Notes: generated by a model from the letters alone, not told the origin. 64,000 bases of DNA from Corynebacterium wankanglinii (GCA_014490595.1 CP061031.1:1674001-1738000); one strand, 5' to 3'; positions 55,944-64,000 are shown, numbered from the stretch's first letter. Made by a program: numbers and translations.

Positions 55944-56025
55944 AAAGCGCACCCGCTGTAAGAAGTACCGCGCGCAACGACGTATCCTTGAGGGCGTATT
56001 GCCCGAATGAACCCAGGAGGTTGAA

Positions 56026-58842
56026 GTGGCCCAGAAAGAAACCGAGATGGAAGACGCCCGCGCCAAGACCGCGGCCGAGGTTGACACCAACATTCTCTCG
56101 CTGCGCGAAGGCGTGGCGTCCTACCTGCACGACGCAGACCCAGAAGAAACCCAGGAGTGGATGGACTCCCTCGACGGGCTGCTCGAGGATTCCGACCCGG
56201 AGCGCGCCCGCTACCTCATGCTGCGCCTGATCGAGCGCGCCAACGCCAAGCGCGTGCCGCTGCCGGCGCTGTCCTCCACCGACCTGGTCAACACGATTCC
56301 GACCAACCTCGAACCGGAGTTCCCCGGCGACGAGCAGATTGAGAAGCGCTACCGCCGCTGGATGCGCTGGAACGCTGCAGTGATGGTGCACCGCGCACAG
56401 CGCCCCGGCATCAAGGTCGGCGGCCACATCTCCACCTACGCGTCCGCCGCGGCCCTCTACGAAGTCGGCTTCAACCACTTCTTCAAGGGCAAGGACGCCC
56501 CGCAGGGCGGCGACCAGATCTTCTTCCAGGGCCACGCCTCCCCGGGCATGTACGCCCGCGCCTTCATGGAAGGCCGCCTGAGCGAGGACGACCTGGACGG
56601 CTTCCGCCAGGAGCACTCCCGCGAACAGGGTGGCCTGCCGTCCTACCCGCACCCGCACGGTTTGCCGGGCTTCTGGGAGTTCCCCACCGTGTCCATGGGC
56701 CTGGGCCCGATGAACGCGATCTACCAGGCGCGCTTTAACAAGTACCTGCAAAACCGCGGCATCAAGGACACCGACCAGCAGCACGTCTGGGCGTTCCTGG
56801 GCGACGGCGAGATGGACGAGCCGGAATCCCGCGGCCTGATCCAGATGGCCTCCCTCTACGGTCTGGACAACCTCACCTTCGTGATCAACTGCAACCTGCA
56901 GCGTCTCGATGGCCCGGTGCGCGGCAACGGCCAGATCGTCCAGGAGCTGGAGAGCTTCTTCGTCGGCGCTGGCTGGAACGTGATCAAGGTGGTCTGGGGC
57001 CGCGAGTGGGACGAGCTTTTGGAAAAGGATGAGGACGGCGCGCTCGTCCACATCATGAACACCACCAAGGACGGCGACTACCAGACCTTCAAGGCCAACG
57101 ACGGCGCCTACGTCCGCGAGCACTTCTTCGGCCGCGACGAGCGCACCAAGAAACTCGTCGAGAACATGACCGACGAGGAGATCTGGAACCTGCGCCGCGG
57201 CGGCCACGACTACCGCAAGGTCTACGCCGCCTACAAGCGCGCGCTGGAGACCAAGGGCAAGCCGACCGTCATCCTCGCCCACACGGTGAAGGGCTACGGC
57301 TTGGGCCACAACTTCGAAGGCCGCAACGCCACCCACCAGATGAAGAAGCTGACGCTGGAGGATCTCAAGCTCTTCCGCGACAAGCAGCAGATCCCCATCT
57401 CCGACGAGGAGCTGGAGAAGGACCCGTACCTGCCGCCGTACTACCACCCGGGCGAGGACGCCGAGGAGATCAAGTACCTCAAGGCCCGCCGCGAGGAGCT
57501 CGGCGGCTACCTGCCGGAGCGCCGCGAGACCTACACCCCGCTGGGGCAGCCGGACTTTGAGAAGACCTTCAAGGCGCTGTTCAAGGACTCCGGCAAGCAG
57601 GAAGTCGCCTCCACCATGGCGCTGGTGCGCACCTTCAAGGCGCTCATGCGCGACAAGGAGCTGGGCAAGCGCGTCGTACCGATCATCCCGGATGAGGCCC
57701 GCACCTTCGGCCTGGACTCCTGGTTCCCGACGTTGAAGATTTACAACCCCAACGGCCAGAACTACGTGCCGGTGGACCACGACCTGCAGCTGTCCTACCG
57801 GGAGGCCGCCGACGGCCAGATCCTGCACGAGGGCATCAACGAGGACGGCTCGTCGGCCTCCTTCATCGCCGCGGCGACCTCGTATGCCACCCACGGCGAG
57901 CCGATGATCCCGATGTACATCTTCTACTCGATGTTCGGCTTCCAGCGCACCGGCGACAACTTCTGGGCCGCCGGCGACCAGATGGGCCGCGGCTTCATCA
58001 TCGGCGCCACCGCCGGCCGCACCACCCTGTTCGGTGAGGGCCTGCAGCACATGGACGGCCACTCCCCGATCCTGGCCTCCACCAACCCGGCCGTGGTCCC
58101 GTACGACCCGGCGTTCGCGTACGAGATGCCGTACATCATCTCCAAGGGCATCGAGCGCATGTACGGCAATGGCGAGGGCAAGGACGAGAACGTGATGTAC
58201 TACATCACCGTCTACAACCAGCCCCACCACCAGCCGGCACGCCCGGAGAACCTGGACGTGGAAGGCCTGCACAAGGGCATCTACCTCTACGACGAGGGCA
58301 AGGACCTGGACAACAAGGTCTCCCTCCTGGCCTCCGGCGTGGGCATGCAGCAGGCGCTGCGCGCGCAGGAGATCCTGCAGGAGCAGTACAACGTCGGCGC
58401 TGCCATCTACTCTGTGACCTCGTGGACCGAACTGGCCCGCGACGGCCAGCGCAAGGCCACGGAGCAGCTGCACAACCCGGAGGCTGAAGTCGAGGAGGCC
58501 TTTGCCACCAAGCAGCTGAAGCAGACCTCGGGCCCGTACATCGCGACGTCCGACTTCGCTTCCGATCTGCAAGAGCAGATCCGCGCCTACGTGCCGGGCC
58601 AGTACATCGTGCTGGGTGCAGACGGCTTCGGCTTCGCCGACACGCGCGAGGCCGCCCGCCGCTTCTTCAACATCGACGCGGAGTCCATGGCCGTCGCCGC
58701 CCTGCTGGGCCTGGCCAACGAGGGCAAGATCGACCGTTCCGTGGCCGCCCAGGCAGCCAAAGACCTGAAGATCGACGACCCGACCGCCGCCACCCCCGAC
58801 CAGGACGGCGAGGACGAGGGCCCGGAGAACGCCGCCGAGTAG
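56026..58842 (+). CDS. aceE: pyruvate dehydrogenase E1 component, homodimeric type
   Basis: This 938-residue thiamine diphosphate enzyme decarboxylates pyruvate and acetylates lipoyl domains of the E2 encoded at 18 kb. The homodimeric E1 features are clear: [19 protein letters not shown], the ThDP motif [12 protein letters not shown] through [20 protein letters not shown], and later [22 protein letters not shown] (seen as [19 protein letters not shown]) and [10 protein letters not shown]. The GTG start at 56026 follows CAGGAGGTTGAA. The C-terminus is Asp/Glu-rich. A possible GlxR site and a divergent DUF3052 gene lie upstream. Confidence 0.96.
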   Translation: MAQKETEMEDARAKTAAEVDTNILSLREGVASYLHDADPEETQEWMDSLDGLLEDSDPERARYLMLRLIERANAKRVPLPALSSTDLVNTIPTNLEPEFPGDEQIEKRYRRWMRWNAAVMVHRAQRPGIKVGGHISTYASAAALYEVGFNHFFKGKDAPQGGDQIFFQGHASPGMYARAFMEGRLSEDDLDGFRQEHSREQGGLPSYPHPHGLPGFWEFPTVSMGLGPMNAIYQARFNKYLQNRGIKDTDQQHVWAFLGDGEMDEPESRGLIQMASLYGLDNLTFVINCNLQRLDGPVRGNGQIVQELESFFVGAGWNVIKVVWGREWDELLEKDEDGALVHIMNTTKDGDYQTFKANDGAYVREHFFGRDERTKKLVENMTDEEIWNLRRGGHDYRKVYAAYKRALETKGKPTVILAHTVKGYGLGHNFEGRNATHQMKKLTLEDLKLFRDKQQIPISDEELEKDPYLPPYYHPGEDAEEIKYLKARREELGGYLPERRETYTPLGQPDFEKTFKALFKDSGKQEVASTMALVRTFKALMRDKELGKRVVPIIPDEARTFGLDSWFPTLKIYNPNGQNYVPVDHDLQLSYREAADGQILHEGINEDGSSASFIAAATSYATHGEPMIPMYIFYSMFGFQRTGDNFWAAGDQMGRGFIIGATAGRTTLFGEGLQHMDGHSPILASTNPAVVPYDPAFAYEMPYIISKGIERMYGNGEGKDENVMYYITVYNQPHHQPARPENLDVEGLHKGIYLYDEGKDLDNKVSLLASGVGMQQALRAQEILQEQYNVGAAIYSVTSWTELARDGQRKATEQLHNPEAEVEEAFATKQLKQTSGPYIATSDFASDLQEQIRAYVPGQYIVLGADGFGFADTREAARRFFNIDAESMAVAALLGLANEGKIDRSVAAQAAKDLKIDDPTAATPDQDGEDEGPENAAE

Positions 58843-58857
58843 CGGGCCTTTGCCTAA

Positions 58858-58899
58858 CGACGAAGGGGCGTTCCGTTTTCGGGCGCCCCTTTCGTTATG
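58858..58899 (+). terminator. terminator after aceE
   Basis: ACGAAGGGGCG and CGCCCCTTTCGT pair with one bulged base around a loop of about 13 bases, followed by TATG. It lies 15 bases after the stop. Confidence 0.75.
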
Positions 58900-59079
58900 C
58901 CCGGGGGCGGGTTCGGCCATGGGCTTGGCTGGCCGCGGTTTTGTTTTTGACAGATTCCACATGGGGCTCGCCGCGACCTGGGGCGTTCGGGTCGGCTGCC
59001 GGAATTCATGCGGAATGTGTCAGGCCGACGGGTCTGCGGTGCCCCATGCGGGTGGTCTACCCCCGCCGTCGACGCGCCG

Positions 59080-59960
59080 TTACAACTTTGGCAAGAACTG
59101 CTGCAGCTGCGGCCACGCAAGCGCTGCCACGCCGACCAGCACCGCCAGCACTCCAAAGACCAGGGCCAACTTCTGCGCGGAGGATGAACCGGCCTCGGGC
59201 GCCGGGCCGGAGCGGGAGTAGGTTCCGGCGCCGGCTGCGGTTCTGGCGCGGGCGGCAGTTCCACGCCGACGCCAGTGTTTGTCACGCCAGTCCAGTCTCT
59301 CCGTTGAGAACCGTCCGCGAACGTTGTCACCACCTCGAAGCTCGCGCTGCTGTAGGAGTCGGTCGGCACCGTCGCGGTGATGGCACCAGTTTTCTGGTCG
59401 ACGCTCCAATCCCACCCCTCCCCACCGGTGACAGCCCACTGTGCATTCGTGGGGAGATCCAGCGCAAATTTATTGGCAGGTTCCAACGTCACGGTCTGGC
59501 CCGGGTCTGCGGTGATACGTTCCACGTACGTCGGGTTGTAATAAAAGGCGTCATCCGAGGTCAGCTTCACTTGCTGCGGAAATAACTCACTAGAGCCATC
59601 CGGGAACTTCACACGCACCATGAAATCGATAACGTTCTCACCCGGCTGTGGAGGCGTTTCCTTGGTGTGGTTGTTCAGACGGACGCCAAGCGGCTTGTCT
59701 ACGTACTCGAGCTCGCCGTTAAAGAGTTGCGCCTTGTTCCGCAGCGTGTCTTCGCCGGTCTGCTTCCATACCGTCCCTTCCGGCACACCGAGGAGCTCGT
59801 ACTCGGTGGTCTCGGTGTAGCCGTCGCTCGGAATGAAGGCCACGTGCCGCGGGGTCGGGTCGAAGTGCGGCGTGTACTCGTCCGCCATCGACGCTGACGC
59901 AGCGGGCGCGAGGAGGCCGGCGGCGACGACGGCCACGACTGGAAGTGCGAAGCGTTGCAT
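59080..59960 (-). CDS. secreted surface protein with YPDG-like domains and C-terminal anchor (one apparent frameshift)
   Basis: After repair the protein has about 293 residues: a signal peptide ending near ASAS, tandem surface-domain segments with VKFPDGSSELFPQQVKL and VTTFADGSQRRDW (degenerate YPDG motifs of Rib-type domains), a Pro/Glu linker (PPAPEPQPAPEPTPAP) and a C-terminal membrane helix (LALVFGVLAVLVGVAALAW). There is no LPxTG motif. The frame is broken at GGG 59204-59206 (GGGG expected). It is probably a cell-envelope adhesin or structural protein. ATG 59960 is preferred because TATGAT on the minus strand lies 6 bases upstream; ATG 59966 is the alternative. Confidence 0.72.
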
Positions 59961-59965
59961 GGGCA

Positions 59966-59972
59966 TATCATA
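59966..59972. promoter_or_regulatory. overlapping divergent -10 boxes of the surface protein and acp genes
   Basis: TATCAT on the plus strand (59966-59971) lies 6 bases before the acp ATG (59978). TATGAT on the minus strand (59972-59967) lies 6 bases before the surface-protein ATG (59960). The two boxes overlap by five bases, so initiation must be mutually exclusive, and both transcripts would be leaderless. Confidence 0.6.
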
Positions 59973-59977
59973 ACGGC

Positions 59978-60265
59978 ATGGAACTTTCGCAGCGGTTGGA
60001 CCTCGGCGCGCTCGACCTCCCCGAAGACACCGACACCACTGAGGCTAGGGACACGTTCACGCGCCTCGCGGAGCTCGTGGAGGAGGTCTCCGGCGTGGAT
60101 ATCGCACCGGAAACGGAGCTGGCCGGGAGCGGGATTTCGTCGTTAGACCGCATAGAGCTCGCGGTGCGCATCGAGGACGCATTTGGAGTGCCTATCGACG
60201 AGCACGTCTACGCCCAATGCACCACCGCCCAAGACCTCGCCGACTATGTGGAGGAGCACCAGTGA
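59978..60265 (+). CDS. acyl carrier protein
   Basis: This 95-residue protein has the ACP four-helix pattern. The phosphopantetheine serine is S55 in GISSLDRIEL; the usual Asp before it is S54 here, which is unusual. DAFGVPIDEHVYAQ follows. Since corynebacteria use a type I fatty acid synthase, a free ACP here may serve another pathway, or LipB as octanoyl donor. The GTG of the next gene overlaps its stop (GTGA). Confidence 0.88.
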   Translation: MELSQRLDLGALDLPEDTDTTEARDTFTRLAELVEEVSGVDIAPETELAGSGISSLDRIELAVRIEDAFGVPIDEHVYAQCTTAQDLADYVEEHQ

Positions 60266-61068
60266 TTTCGTATCTGACCGACATGGATGGCGTGCTGCAT
60301 CGCGAGGGCGAGATCATCCCCGGCGCCAAGGAGTTCATCGGCGCGCTGCGCAGCGAAAACATCGATTTTATGGTGCTGACCAACAATTCGATCCAGACCC
60401 CGCGCGACCTGTCGGCGAGGCTGATGCGCATGGGCCTGGACATTGAGCCGGAGCGAATCTGGACCTCCGCCACGGCGACCGCGAAGTTTTTGTCGCAGCA
60501 GGCGGGCGAGGCCTCCGCGTACGTCATCGGTGAAGCTGGCTTAACGACGGCACTGCACGAAATCGGCTGGATCCTCACCGACGCCGATCCCGACTTTGTC
60601 GTGCTGGGCGAGACTCGCACCTACTCGTTTGAGGCGCTGACCACGGCGTCGAACCTGATCCGCAACGGCTCGCGGTTCATCGCCACCAACCCGGATCTGA
60701 CCGGCCCGGGGCCCGCAGGCGTGGTGCCGGCCACCGGGTCTGTGGCCACTATGATCACCGCCGTGACCGGCATGGAACCGTACTACGTGGGCAAACCGAA
60801 CCCGGTGATGATGCGCTCGGCGCTGAACAACATCGGCGCGCACTCGGAGAACACGGTGATGATCGGCGACCGCATGGACACCGACGTCAAGGCCGGCCTC
60901 GAGGCGGGCATGCGCACCGTGCTTGTGCGCTCGGGCATTGCCGACGACTCCGAGATAGCCAAATACCCCTTCCGCCCCACCGCGGTGCTGGATTCCGTGG
61001 CAGGCCTGGTGGAGCGGATCTGGGATCCGTTCGGCGACGGCTTCTACACCGAAAACGACAGCATGTAA
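60262..61068 (+). CDS. NagD-like HAD family phosphatase
   Basis: This 268-residue protein has the HAD-IIA pattern: TDMDGVLH with both aspartates (D7, D9), VLTNNS, the large C2 cap and GKPNPVMM and GDRMDTDVKAGLEAGM. NagD enzymes hydrolyse UMP, GMP and other phosphates in Escherichia coli; the substrate here is unknown. Its GTG overlaps the acp stop by 4 bases, so the two are co-translated. Confidence 0.9.
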   Translation: MISYLTDMDGVLHREGEIIPGAKEFIGALRSENIDFMVLTNNSIQTPRDLSARLMRMGLDIEPERIWTSATATAKFLSQQAGEASAYVIGEAGLTTALHEIGWILTDADPDFVVLGETRTYSFEALTTASNLIRNGSRFIATNPDLTGPGPAGVVPATGSVATMITAVTGMEPYYVGKPNPVMMRSALNNIGAHSENTVMIGDRMDTDVKAGLEAGMRTVLVRSGIADDSEIAKYPFRPTAVLDSVAGLVERIWDPFGDGFYTENDSM

Positions 61069-61075
61069 TCGCAGC

Positions 61076-62080
61076 CTATGGCGCGAGTTGGCGCGCCCTT
61101 TCGACGAGCTTGACTGACAGCCGCGACGTCTGTTTTACCTGAACCTCGCTAAGACCGACATCGCTGTAGTTGGCCATCGTCTTGTTTTGTAGCACCGTGT
61201 TCAAAGCCTTTGCGGCGTCTTTTTCCCCAACCAGCTCCAGCATCCGCACGGCCTCAAAATGGTCCGCTGAGCGGTTATAGGAGCCACTGAGTGCGCCACA
61301 GATCACGTCGCCGGCGCCTATCGCAGCGTTAATGTAGTTGGAAATCACTGCGTTTGCGCCGAACTCCCCCTCGGCGAACTGCGCCAGTTCCAAATGCTCT
61401 TCGACCCGAAGCATCCGCTTGCGAAGAACTGCATCGTTAGCCTGTGCGGTCTTTCCTTTGCCCGCTCGCGGTGCCACGAATCCCCTCAGAATCCCCCGTA
61501 CACGTTGCGGATCACCGTATATGGTTTTGCCCTCGCCCACAATGTTGTCGAGGATTGCGCCTGGATAATCTTGGTCTGCGGTCCAAACTACAACGTTGGC
61601 GGGCGCCCCCGTCCAGGCCTCTACCTGGCGTGACAGCTCATACACTCCACTTTCCGCCTTCAGAGCCGCCGACTCATTGTCCATTAAAATGAGCAGGTCG
61701 ATGTCACTGGAATCCTCCATTTCACCCCGGGCTGCCGAGCCAAAGAGCACGCATCCCGCCACGACCACTGGCCAAGATTCCACGCACTGCGCAATGCGGG
61801 AGTGAAGCTCCGCTGTTGCGTGAGCGATGTCCTGGATTGGGCCAGCGAGCAGGTGCTGTTGGTTCAAGGAGTAGCCCCTGACCTGCCCCAACACCCGCTC
61901 GTGGATGACCCCACCCTGAGCGAGCCGTTCCAAACTACGGCGAACGCTGGACAACGACGGGCCCGCCGCTAGACCGTGAACCTGCTGGGCAGTGAGCTCC
62001 ACCGGTGCCCGACCGAGTGCGAGCAGCACTGCTGAATTCGCGTCGGAGCAGATGGCGGTGAACGGGTTTTGAAGCTTCAT
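61076..62080 (-). CDS. wHTH-nucleotidyltransferase-HEPN fusion protein
   Basis: This 334-residue protein shows three parts. Residues ~15-75 look like a winged helix-turn-helix (TAQQVHGLAAGPSLSSVRRS, then a wing). Residues ~105-190 are a minimal nucleotidyltransferase with G114-S-A-A-R-G-E and D126/D128 in SSDIDLL. Residues ~215-334 resemble a HEPN domain, with YNRSADHFEAVRML giving R270-x3-H274 and a late KTMANYS segment. Separate MNT and HEPN proteins form toxin-antitoxin pairs where the MNT AMPylates the HEPN RNase; here everything is on one chain with its own DNA-binding domain. Three operator-like repeats lie just upstream. Its neighbours are core genes, so it is likely an insertion. Confidence 0.78.
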   Translation of the reverse strand: MKLQNPFTAICSDANSAVLLALGRAPVELTAQQVHGLAAGPSLSSVRRSLERLAQGGVIHERVLGQVRGYSLNQQHLLAGPIQDIAHATAELHSRIAQCVESWPVVVAGCVLFGSAARGEMEDSSDIDLLILMDNESAALKAESGVYELSRQVEAWTGAPANVVVWTADQDYPGAILDNIVGEGKTIYGDPQRVRGILRGFVAPRAGKGKTAQANDAVLRKRMLRVEEHLELAQFAEGEFGANAVISNYINAAIGAGDVICGALSGSYNRSADHFEAVRMLELVGEKDAAKALNTVLQNKTMANYSDVGLSEVQVKQTSRLSVKLVERARQLAP

Positions 62081-62082
62081 AG

Positions 62083-62136
62083 TGTCAATTTTGACATGCG
62101 TGTGTCATTTTCGAAACACCAGCGTCAAAACTGACA
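62083..62136. promoter_or_regulatory. three operator-like repeats at 20-bp spacing
   Basis: TGTCAATTTTGACA (62083-62096, arms TGTCAA/TTGACA), TGTCATTTTCGAAA (62103-62116, left half conserved) and CGTCAAAACTGACA (62123-62136, reverse complement TGTCAGTTTTGACG) begin exactly 20 bases apart. The first is 2 bases before the ATG of the wHTH fusion gene, so binding there would block both transcription and translation start. Autorepression by the gene's own HTH is the simple reading. Confidence 0.75.
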
Positions 62137-62170
62137 CGGCCAAGCGAGCTCCGGGCCACCAGGCCCCGAG

Positions 62171-63565
62171 CTACACCGCCGAGTCGGAGCCTGCGACGTA
62201 GAAGCGCTGCAGGTTGACAAACTCGTCCATGCCCAGCGGGCCGAGCTCGCGGCCCAGGCCGGACGCCTTCACGCCGCCGAACGGCAGCTCGGCACCGCGC
62301 GCCTGCGGGATGTTCACGTGGATCATGCCGGTGTCGATCTTGGCGGCAACACGCTTGCCGCGCTCCTCGTCCTCGGACATCACGGCGCCGCCGAGGCCGT
62401 AACGGGAGTCGTTGGCAAGCTCGATCGCCTCCTCCTCGGAGGAGACCTTGTACACCTCCGCCACCGGGCCGAAGAACTCCTCGTAGTAGGAATCGGTGCC
62501 CACGGGGATGTCGGTGATCACGGCCGGGGTGATGTAGGCGCCCTTGCCGGTGACCTCGCCACCGACGCGCAGGTTCGCGCCCTCGTCAACGGCCAAGCGC
62601 AGCTGCTGCGCCAGAAGCTCCGCTGCGTCGCGGGAGGACAGCGGGTAGAACTCGTTGCCCTCGCCCGGGTTGAGCGGATCGCCCTCGCTGTAGGAGGAGG
62701 CGATGTCCACCAACGCCTGCACAAACTCGTCGTAAATGTCCTCCATGACGATCATGCGCTTGTTGGACGTGCAGGCCTGGCCCACGTTGCCGATGCGCTT
62801 GTTCCACGCGGTCTCGGCCGCCGCCTTCACGTCGGAGGAGTCCAGCACCACGTACGCGTCGGTGCCACCGAGCTCGAGCACGCACTTCTTCAGTGCCTCG
62901 CCGGCCTGGGAAGCAATGGCGCGACCTGCGCGCTCGGAACCGGTCAGCGACACGCCCTGCACGCGGTTGTCTTTGATCATCGTGGAGATCTGCGAGTGCT
63001 GGGCGTACACGTTGGTGTACAGGCCCTTCGGCGCGCCGGCCTGGTCGAAGATCTTCTCAATCGCGGCGGCCGAACGCGGGCAGATCTCCGCGTGCTTGAC
63101 CACCACGACGTTGCCCGCCATGATCGCCGGGGCCGCGAAGCGTGCGACCTGGTAGTACGGGAAGTTCCACGGCATGATGCCCACGATCACGCCGAGGGGA
63201 ACCTTGCGAAGGATGGAGGTGCCGCCGCGCTTGTTCGGGATCTCCTCGTCTGCGCCGAACTCCGCGCCGTTGTCGGCGTAGTAGTTAAAGATCTCAACGA
63301 CGTCGTCGACCTCGCCGTCGCCTTCCTCAACCGACTTGCCCATCTCCTCGGCGATGATGCGTGCGAGTTCGTCACGCTGCTCGTCGAAAAGCGAGGCGAC
63401 CTTATGCAGCACCTCGGCGCGCTCCTCGAAGCTCTTCTCGCGCCACTGCTTAAACGTGTCGTTCGCGGTATCCAGCACGTTTTCGAGCTCGTCGTCGGTA
63501 ATGAAGTCGAAGCTTTCGACAATCTCGTTGGTCTTGGGGTTTTGCACTCGGTATTTAGTAGACAT
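62171..63565 (-). CDS. NAD(P)-dependent aldehyde dehydrogenase (succinate-semialdehyde type)
   Basis: This 464-residue ALDH has the catalytic Glu E231 in LELGG and nucleophile C265 in GQACTSNKR, the NAD region GIMPWNFPYYQ, and the C-terminal FGGVKASGLGRELG. Closest in pattern to succinate-semialdehyde dehydrogenases such as GabD, but the substrate is not certain. The ATG at 63565 is 7 bases after a minus-strand TACCAT (63578-63573), within the end of an upstream small gene, so it probably has its own leaderless promoter. Confidence 0.88.
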   Translation of the reverse strand: MSTKYRVQNPKTNEIVESFDFITDDELENVLDTANDTFKQWREKSFEERAEVLHKVASLFDEQRDELARIIAEEMGKSVEEGDGEVDDVVEIFNYYADNGAEFGADEEIPNKRGGTSILRKVPLGVIVGIMPWNFPYYQVARFAAPAIMAGNVVVVKHAEICPRSAAAIEKIFDQAGAPKGLYTNVYAQHSQISTMIKDNRVQGVSLTGSERAGRAIASQAGEALKKCVLELGGTDAYVVLDSSDVKAAAETAWNKRIGNVGQACTSNKRMIVMEDIYDEFVQALVDIASSYSEGDPLNPGEGNEFYPLSSRDAAELLAQQLRLAVDEGANLRVGGEVTGKGAYITPAVITDIPVGTDSYYEEFFGPVAEVYKVSSEEEAIELANDSRYGLGGAVMSEDEERGKRVAAKIDTGMIHVNIPQARGAELPFGGVKASGLGRELGPLGMDEFVNLQRFYVAGSDSAV

Positions 63566-63935
63566 GTCCCCCATGGTACGAGCGTGGCGTGATGCTTGCC
63601 AGAAAATTTTCCTCACGCGCGAGGCGGTCGATGGCGTGGGCGAAGACCTTGAGTTCCGCGCGCGAAGCCACGATGGTCTCGCGGCACGAATACGTCCGGT
63701 CCGGGCGGCGCTGCCAGCGCGTGAACCAGACCTCGCCCGGCTCGCCCTCAGGAAGCAGGAGCATATGCTTCTCGACGCTCCGCCGTACCCGCCCCGGCAT
63801 CCCCTCGATCTCGAGCGTCCAAGCGAGTCGGTTGCGCGTGGCACGGCAGGTGCGGGCGCGGCCAGTGTTGTCGTCATTGATGGGGACCCTTCTTGCGGGC
63901 TGCGTTTCGCCCGCATCGATGGCGGCACACTCCAC
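63555..63935 (-). CDS. hypothetical protein, up to 126 residues
   Basis: An open frame with strongly GC-rich third positions, typical of real genes here. It ends LKVFAHAIDRLAREENFLAS and includes HMLLLPEGEPGEVWFTRWQR and TYSCRETIVASRAE. I recognise no family. The stop lies 11 bases inside the ALDH gene. The start is uncertain; the longest version begins with a GTG at 63935. Confidence 0.42.
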   Translation of the reverse strand: MECAAIDAGETQPARRVPINDDNTGRARTCRATRNRLAWTLEIEGMPGRVRRSVEKHMLLLPEGEPGEVWFTRWQRRPDRTYSCRETIVASRAELKVFAHAIDRLAREENFLASITPRSYHGGHVY

Positions 63936-63970
63936 CCCCGGTGACTAAGCGGGATTGCCGCGGCGGGTGA

Positions 63971-64000
63971 CTAGTCCGCGCGGCGAAGTGCGAGACGAGA
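63971..64000 (-). CDS. possible 3' end of a gene continuing past the window
   Basis: A minus-strand frame enters from the right edge and stops at 63971 with the residues SRLALRRAD. Thirty bases are too few to identify it, and this may be chance. Confidence 0.2.
   Translation of the reverse strand, partial: SRLALRRAD

Noticed and set aside
55939..58962. A 1007-codon open frame antisense to aceE, and similar long antisense frames opposite the E2, pepA and glnE genes
   Set aside because: They have low-complexity Val/Leu/Asp/Gly-rich products with no domains, and arise because GC-rich codons read backwards rarely give stops.
58948..59022. Imperfect inverted repeat TGACAGATTCCACAT / ATGCGGAATGTGTCA between aceE and the surface protein gene
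   Set aside because: It matches at 13 of 15 positions but has a 45-base loop and no context; it may be chance, so it is not listed as a feature.
1..64000. CRISPR arrays, insertion sequences and prophage genes
   Set aside because: No regularly spaced repeats, transposase or phage structural genes were seen; the lone GH25-like gene is not enough to claim a prophage.

Overview
The window is a chromosomal segment of a high-GC Corynebacterium. Gene content and order support this: pimB', two NlpC/P60 genes, ctaE-qcrCAB, ctaCF, ltsA, ilvE, pepA, lipoyl-E2, lipBA, glnA, thrC, glnE-glnA2, rnpB and aceE follow one another as in the C. glutamicum backbone. A diheme cytochrome c1, the mycolate-lineage LtsA and a three-lipoyl-domain E2 agree. 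The species cannot be named from the sequence.

Layout. 1-2.3 kb: end of a PIM mannosyltransferase gene and two secreted peptidoglycan hydrolases. 2.8-9.1 kb: the cytochrome bc1-aa3 branch (qcrB, qcrA, qcrC, ctaE; then ctaF, ctaC). 9.4-17.9 kb: ltsA, an S41 protease, erpA, DUF3043, an orphan cobT, ilvE and pepA. 18-28.2 kb: a lipoate-centred block with the E2 acyltransferase, a DhaK-DhaL kinase, gcvP-gcvT-gcvH and lipB-lipA. 28.2-34.1 kb: membrane proteins and transporters around glnA1. 34.2-38.3 kb: an accessory stretch (DUF222-HNH protein, GH25-like protein, Nudix hydrolase, membrane protein, S1 protease). 38.3-46.3 kb: thrC, glnE-glnA2 and a CYTH-CHAD protein. 46.4-55.4 kb: a GHMP kinase-like gene, an RNB nuclease, rnpB, an RNase H-phosphatase fusion, Nif3, HAD, low-molecular-weight phosphatase, SURF1 and tRNA-Val. 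55.4-64 kb: DUF3052, aceE, a surface protein, an acyl carrier protein with a NagD phosphatase, a wHTH-nucleotidyltransferase-HEPN gene with three phased operators, and an aldehyde dehydrogenase.

The genes interlock. LipB and LipA supply lipoate for the E2 and for GcvH. AceE and the E2 belong to one dehydrogenase complex. SURF1 serves the CtaC/CtaE oxidase. GlnE adenylylates GlnA1, which has the target tyrosine.

Two window-wide patterns matter to a reader. First, eleven otherwise intact conserved genes carry 17 single-base frameshifts, mostly one base lost in a short C/G run. This looks like base-calling error, so I annotate these genes as whole. Second, many genes have a TANNNT-like -10 box 6-8 bases before the start codon and no Shine-Dalgarno sequence, as expected of leaderless transcripts.

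The most unusual locus is 61.1-62.14 kb, a single-gene regulator/NTase/HEPN protein behind operators repeated at exactly 20-bp steps.
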